From IMG/VR virus record IMGVR_UViG_3300027710_000011, positions 186,001-250,000 of that record: a DNA stretch of 64,000 bases; one strand, given 5' to 3'. Below the pieces are notes generated by a model. The model searched no databases. It had not been told where the DNA came from and saw nothing but the letters and a program-made list of their open reading frames with translations. Positions 62,001 to 64,000 of the stretch are shown piece after piece. This DNA comes from a virus. The position numbers and the translations under genes are program-made. How positions within the stretch are numbered: the stretch's first letter is position 1; each line of letters starts with the position of its first letter.

Positions 62001-62942
62001 AGTGCTTTGATGGGAGCAGAGTTCATTAAAGAGAATATCGGTTATCTGAAATCCAAACTCAAGGGTAAGGATATCACGAATACCGACGTCTACATGGCTC
62101 ACTTCTTGGGTGCCGGTGGCGCTACTGAGTTTCTCAATAGCGATCCCAACATGACTGGAGATCAAGTAACGTCTAAATCCATGAGAGACGCTGTTGCTGC
62201 CAACCGTCCTGTTTTCTACGAGAACAAAGGAAACGGTAGGGCTCGCACATTCGCTGAGATTTACAAACTCTTCAACCAGAAGATGGATCGTGAATCAAAG
62301 AAAGCAGGCGTCGGTAGTGGCTCGTCATCGTCCGCTGTCGCACCCACAGTGACTGGCGATAAAACGACAGGCGCTCCAGCATCAGTCACACCGGCAGCCG
62401 GAGATCGTGCTGGTGGTGGTAACGTGGCAGCACCAAGTGCTAGTGCAGCTAAGAACTCTGGCACTGCGGCTTTGGCTGCGGCGAACAGTGCTCCGGCTCC
62501 TACAAGCGCTGTAGCTTCTAACGTGACACCTGTTGTTCCTGTTCAAACACCACCCACAACGACTCAAGTCGGTGGTTCCGGTGGCGCATACACAGCACCT
62601 TCAATGCCTGCTGCAGATGCGCCTCGACCTCCGATTCGTCCTGTTCCTGATTTCGCTGGCTTCTCGCCACAACCTCGTCCGACGGGTACGGAAATCAGTG
62701 CTCAAGGCGATGCAAATCGTAAAGCAATGGCTGACGGCATTGTTAGCATTGGTAAGATCTTGGATGATTCTTTGGATGTTCAGAAGAAGATTCTCGACGG
62801 CATCAATGTCATTGCTAAGAACGGTCTTTCAGGTGCTTCTAAAGAACCTGAAAAGCCAAAGACCCCGGTGGCTAACACACCGACTTCCCCTAATGCTCAA
62901 CGCGCCGCTAAGGCTCCGGTGAGTATGGGTAGGGACTACTAA
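56082..62942 (+). CDS. Giant virion protein with lytic transglycosylase domain, 2286 aa (phiKZ gp181-like)
   Basis: ATG at 56082 with CGAGG upstream. The N-terminal 850 residues are helical and charged. A 114-residue module repeats in tandem near 910 and 1024 (DVFVEGETEPRL, DVYVKGQEKPVL). Residues about 1177-1186 have an EF-hand-like calcium loop DYDGDGVRNG. A Gly/Ala-rich hydrophobic stretch spans about 1290-1360 and may enter the membrane. Two copies of another domain follow (about 1370-1520, 1630-1790). A soluble lytic transglycosylase domain covers about 1890-2070, with catalytic Glu near 1924 (AAIESSFNP) and AAGLFQF. The tail to 2286 is low complexity. Virion peptidoglycan hydrolase and tail-inner component; size and position match gp181. 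Confidence 0.9.
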   Translation: MATKTTKHKTGNSLDIDPGLDIPEFDFESFESGFSKQMKDEGPVKEVLGSFAKGVGSSFVKPGFIETTIRNVLPREYGSALDLGQASLGSARSLYNQAVKELKPAVGQLKQLTQQVLPKTEGILSKNIQEKLKDWSREEKSGELSEERMREMALAVELGSIFEAQAKDTDRREEANRRSDQIKDGVEQLRHRDEMGRLSEIAQNTSRLVGFNEDVTTAVYKKSLQVQLRQFYAVTELLRETKIANIKKTAQLEGVVRNTGISAGAVETTNKGSFKNKFLDGAKKGLFGAAQGFARDYVGNIHDDLSKKLTGATSSGNDLLSQINMMASMGSMGADVGMSAKGMAGDMAGSFLGDYLANKLQGKLKKHVGKIPAVQKLGAKLGYGMENAGPLLNDYLNDRNNKLGPLEPFREYLTSMLPKTGVDVTMDVASLHKSNEQAHFTNATQKSIIEVIPGLLARIQRELVITRTGKDAPLISYDYKANKFSTVEKLTSDLRAAFTGKDKQEDVKKRFDEMFKLIDKDGELDESKRERIKKQFMDKKSKGMSTDSKHIASKLNWGMDEEGEAIAKFFQKYLKTDSVGKRDPDSLQAIRRQRVLSKQIDRLTRFFEDPRADAQAMANLGQLDVLSGTGLYNTEKNSFDLDKINQGLLGGEDDTILQAGENRNPTLVEGSSRDSLNRPRRNIQKDARLAAQERRRRMQEAMTPRNQAAGAIPQQAPVEPTPVVGAEALKQTVEAMVDTAALERMMQEQIAEIKKIDPNANLLTVIEVLRSMDSRLEGGINTYSLAEDFLGPEARDRFRDRASRAGQRVKGAAGSARDAAANAARRTADAARRATSRVKDKVKSFRETTLGDVADAGLGAAKSIGSFGLDMASKLGSIGVKGAKMAGSVASTVLNKAGKTADKVADYFGDVFVEGETEPRLTRAKMKAGKYFDKGSKKVLTSLANIKGAVLDEEGMEILSADELEKSYVKGSKIRALKEIATTGAGWIGAAGSMAVKGLGTFYGGLVNVGLKAFKAGLKLLPPYDVYVKGQEKPVLTVGGFKGGLYISQKSEKTLSHPREIDGPVMDKDGNYLVTEDDIRTGLVDKNGLTVTNKAARLLGKVKNVLGAGFKALKGIAGMGKEFLVGIGQAFKDMFSGIFGLRGEYLETSRSQLDVQREILKVLVERLPTSGNKVKGDYDGDGVRNGSAEDIRRQAAEAEKQKAADQNSTEIKNQPAGGKGILGMLAGLFGKKNKGEEDEGGDTNITLGGGGDGKAPGDAGKDAGKAAKSSKWLGKGGRLARLGGGLWGATKWAGGAALSMAGLGGLGLGGLASGAASAGGAALGAAGTGLAAAGTALGAILTAPVLLTALGVAAVATAGYYGYKYLTRAQLTTLNKVRFAQYGFAEQDKEKLAIVFGLEQYLMKNVKFDKDKAYINSEKIDANEMMKPFEVSQGSSFAPQWMLWFERRFKPIFLGHVAALKGINPEIALADVDSKLKSDEKLKYLDASSMPDGPYDILESPFQDMKQLSVSSSGVKAAIELARDELQKAVKSDATSSAAKKAGAAATGAALLKSGGDGTSVSNGNAPPSGTSDEASDELKAAAGIGAAGMESSVQAGLSVSGSSNVPGDFLFTGQKGTIDALSSIRFKAYGLTEMEVPKIKDLAFLEKQVSKDVIFTKDSATYEEDVRDLLSRVKSKFGIVGPESPEGREWVNWFRCRFLPVYLNYRTLIQKATGKEDGVVGGMMLKPDQQLDVANALITTTGIDRGRKVPVWDITYTPWTDYPMNTDSASTELNIKFLTEAVKAVKAGEQKSAEKKKEAAANESAAISRGEAADTKWRVNTPVGQLAIPKDPYSLKKDREAMAEKNGYVQPAPLNSDGTGVRGMGDYIKGEAIKHPGKGTGGDINSIPEPTGNNWPGMKAMLEAVGKITGVDASTLAAMAAIESSFNPTAQAGTSSAAGLFQFVNKTWNGMIQKYGSKYGIAPNTPRTDARASALMGAEFIKENIGYLKSKLKGKDITNTDVYMAHFLGAGGATEFLNSDPNMTGDQVTSKSMRDAVAANRPVFYENKGNGRARTFAEIYKLFNQKMDRESKKAGVGSGSSSSAVAPTVTGDKTTGAPASVTPAAGDRAGGGNVAAPSASAAKNSGTAALAAANSAPAPTSAVASNVTPVVPVQTPPTTTQVGGSGGAYTAPSMPAADAPRPPIRPVPDFAGFSPQPRPTGTEISAQGDANRKAMADGIVSIGKILDDSLDVQKKILDGINVIAKNGLSGASKEPEKPKTPVANTPTSPNAQRAAKAPVSMGRDY

Positions 62943-62951
62943 AAGGAATAA

Positions 62952-62981
62952 GGGTGGGGATTATCCCCACCCTACCTTTTT
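62952..62981 (+). terminator. Terminator of the giant virion gene
   Basis: GGGTGGGGA (62952-62960) pairs with TCCCCACCC (62964-62972), followed by TACCTTTTT. It starts 10 bases past the stop. Confidence 0.88.
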
Positions 62982-63008
62982 CTATGAGTAAATTAGAAGG
63001 TTACAGCC

Positions 63009-64000
63009 ATGGCTACTTTGAGTGCAAAAATCCGCGATTCCAGTTGGCTGCGGCAAGTCTTCTTGGTCCCAACCAAGGGGAATAGCCCACTGGTCGACGA
63101 CATCGACAAACGTAATGCCGCTTTTTCAACAGCAAGATTCAAGTTCGCCAATACCTCCCTAGGTGGTTCAATGGCGATCAACCCACCTCCGCAATATACA
63201 CCGAATGCTGATCGACGTGTCCCAGGCGTGCACATGTTGCGCGATAAAGCCGACCAGCCGTTGAGCAGAGAAAACCAAGGCACACTTGGTCGTTATTACA
63301 GTGAAGCCGTTGACGATAATTCCCGCATCATCAGCATGCGTATGGGAGTTCCAGCTTTCAACTCGCTGAGTTCGTTCTTCACTGGCTTCTACAACTACAA
63401 CGCTGGTTTGATGGCGCGCACTGGACGTGCCACTGGTGCAATGTATGCATTGGGTATGGCAACAGGTTTCGTCGCTTCCCTGGTAGTGTGGCCGCTGATG
63501 GTCATCAACTTGGGTGGTGACCTGATTAAGTTCTTCATGAACAAACCACGTAGTAAGTATTACTACCTGAAGCCCACGATGCCTCTTTACTGGAATGCAG
63601 TCACTGCCCTGGTGAACAACATTGCAGTTAACAAAGGCATTATTCCGCGCATCCTGGACGAAGACTCCACCAATAACTTGGATGGTCGCTTTCCGTTCAA
63701 GAAGGATGACATGGAGCATGTTTCCAGACTTATGGGCGACATTTACATGGAAGGTGGACAGATCAACGTCTACGCCATGGCAACGCGCTATCAGCGTCAA
63801 GCTCGTAAGTTCTATGGATACATGCAAAAGAAATACATGAACGAGACGGGTTATCTGGACACGTACGGCATGGTGGAAGATTTGTATAAACACCGTGTCG
63901 ATCTAGGTACCCGAGAGAATCCGTCTTTGTCAATGTACTTGAAGAAGTGGATTACTACGTCATCAGGTACACCAAAGCAAACGGAGCAATCTCAGAAGGG
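63009..64000 (+). CDS. Virion protein candidate with membrane segment, partial (phiKZ gp182-like by position)
   Basis: ATG at 63009 with GAAGG 8 bases upstream; the frame is open to the window end (330 residues visible). The N-terminus MATLSAKIRDSSWLRQVF is amphipathic. Near residues 145-167 there is a hydrophobic helix (ALGMATGFVASLVVWPLMVI), a possible membrane span. The rest is charged and helical (ATRYQRQARKFYGYMQKKY). The neighbour to the giant virion protein in phiKZ is gp182, a virion protein; the match is positional. The membrane segment would fit a component that interacts with the inner membrane during ejection. Confidence 0.78.
   Translation, partial: MATLSAKIRDSSWLRQVFLVPTKGNSPLVDDIDKRNAAFSTARFKFANTSLGGSMAINPPPQYTPNADRRVPGVHMLRDKADQPLSRENQGTLGRYYSEAVDDNSRIISMRMGVPAFNSLSSFFTGFYNYNAGLMARTGRATGAMYALGMATGFVASLVVWPLMVINLGGDLIKFFMNKPRSKYYYLKPTMPLYWNAVTALVNNIAVNKGIIPRILDEDSTNNLDGRFPFKKDDMEHVSRLMGDIYMEGGQINVYAMATRYQRQARKFYGYMQKKYMNETGYLDTYGMVEDLYKHRVDLGTRENPSLSMYLKKWITTSSGTPKQTEQSQK

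Overview
The window is a 64 kb piece of a jumbo contractile-tailed phage of the phiKZ type, in the nucleus-forming (chimallivirus-like) lineage infecting Gram-negative bacteria. Supporting genes: parts of two multisubunit RNA polymerases, a PhuZ-type phage tubulin, a chimallin (nuclear shell) candidate next to an RNA polymerase beta'-like gene, a split family B DNA polymerase, a large terminase, tail sheath and tube, a prohead protease and a 2286-residue virion protein with a lytic transglycosylase domain. Base composition looks near 50% GC. I saw no tRNA, rRNA, CRISPR array, insertion sequence or host gene. The host cannot be named from this window.

Layout. 1-7.4 kb: the start of a non-virion RNAP beta gene, an opposed small gene, three large leftward genes (475, 490, 559 aa) that may match the phiKZ gp68-gp70 block, an SSB-like gene, and a GIY-YIG homing endonuclease inserted at that gene's 5' end. 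7.4-12.1 kb: leftward genes including an SbcD/Mre11-like nuclease coupled to a tiny P-loop protein. 12.1-15.9 kb: non-virion RNAP beta' N-terminal subunit and the chimallin candidate. 16.1-28.4 kb: an unknown rightward gene, the C-terminal part of DNA polymerase B, an overlapping run of small leftward genes, phuZ and three more small genes. 28.4-37.1 kb: two unknown rightward genes around a 727-base non-coding region with a 42-bp alternating purine-pyrimidine tract, then terminase, and leftward tail tube and sheath. 37.6-42.9 kb: three rightward virion-type genes, two of them large. 43-46.5 kb: small leftward genes. 46.7-64 kb: protease, two unknowns, a 65-aa gene, virion RNAP beta and beta' (leftward), then the giant virion protein and a further virion-type gene (rightward, cut by the edge).

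Regulation. A conserved element whose minus-strand core reads CATATCAC, usually preceded by TTTCA, lies 76-138 bases upstream of five leftward genes (RNAP beta, the 559-aa gene, chimallin, phuZ, and a basic-tailed 179-aa protein). It resembles the phiKZ early promoter and is the best candidate for the promoter used by the injected virion RNAP. Most transcription units end in strong, often symmetric hairpins whose arms end in ATAAA/TTTAT, frequently TTTATG.

Together: the virion RNAP would fire the early promoters to make the shell protein, tubulin and the second RNAP; DNA would be replicated by the split PolB inside the shell; and the second RNAP would express the virion genes. Assignments to phiKZ gene numbers are from memory of gene order and family motifs; no search was run.
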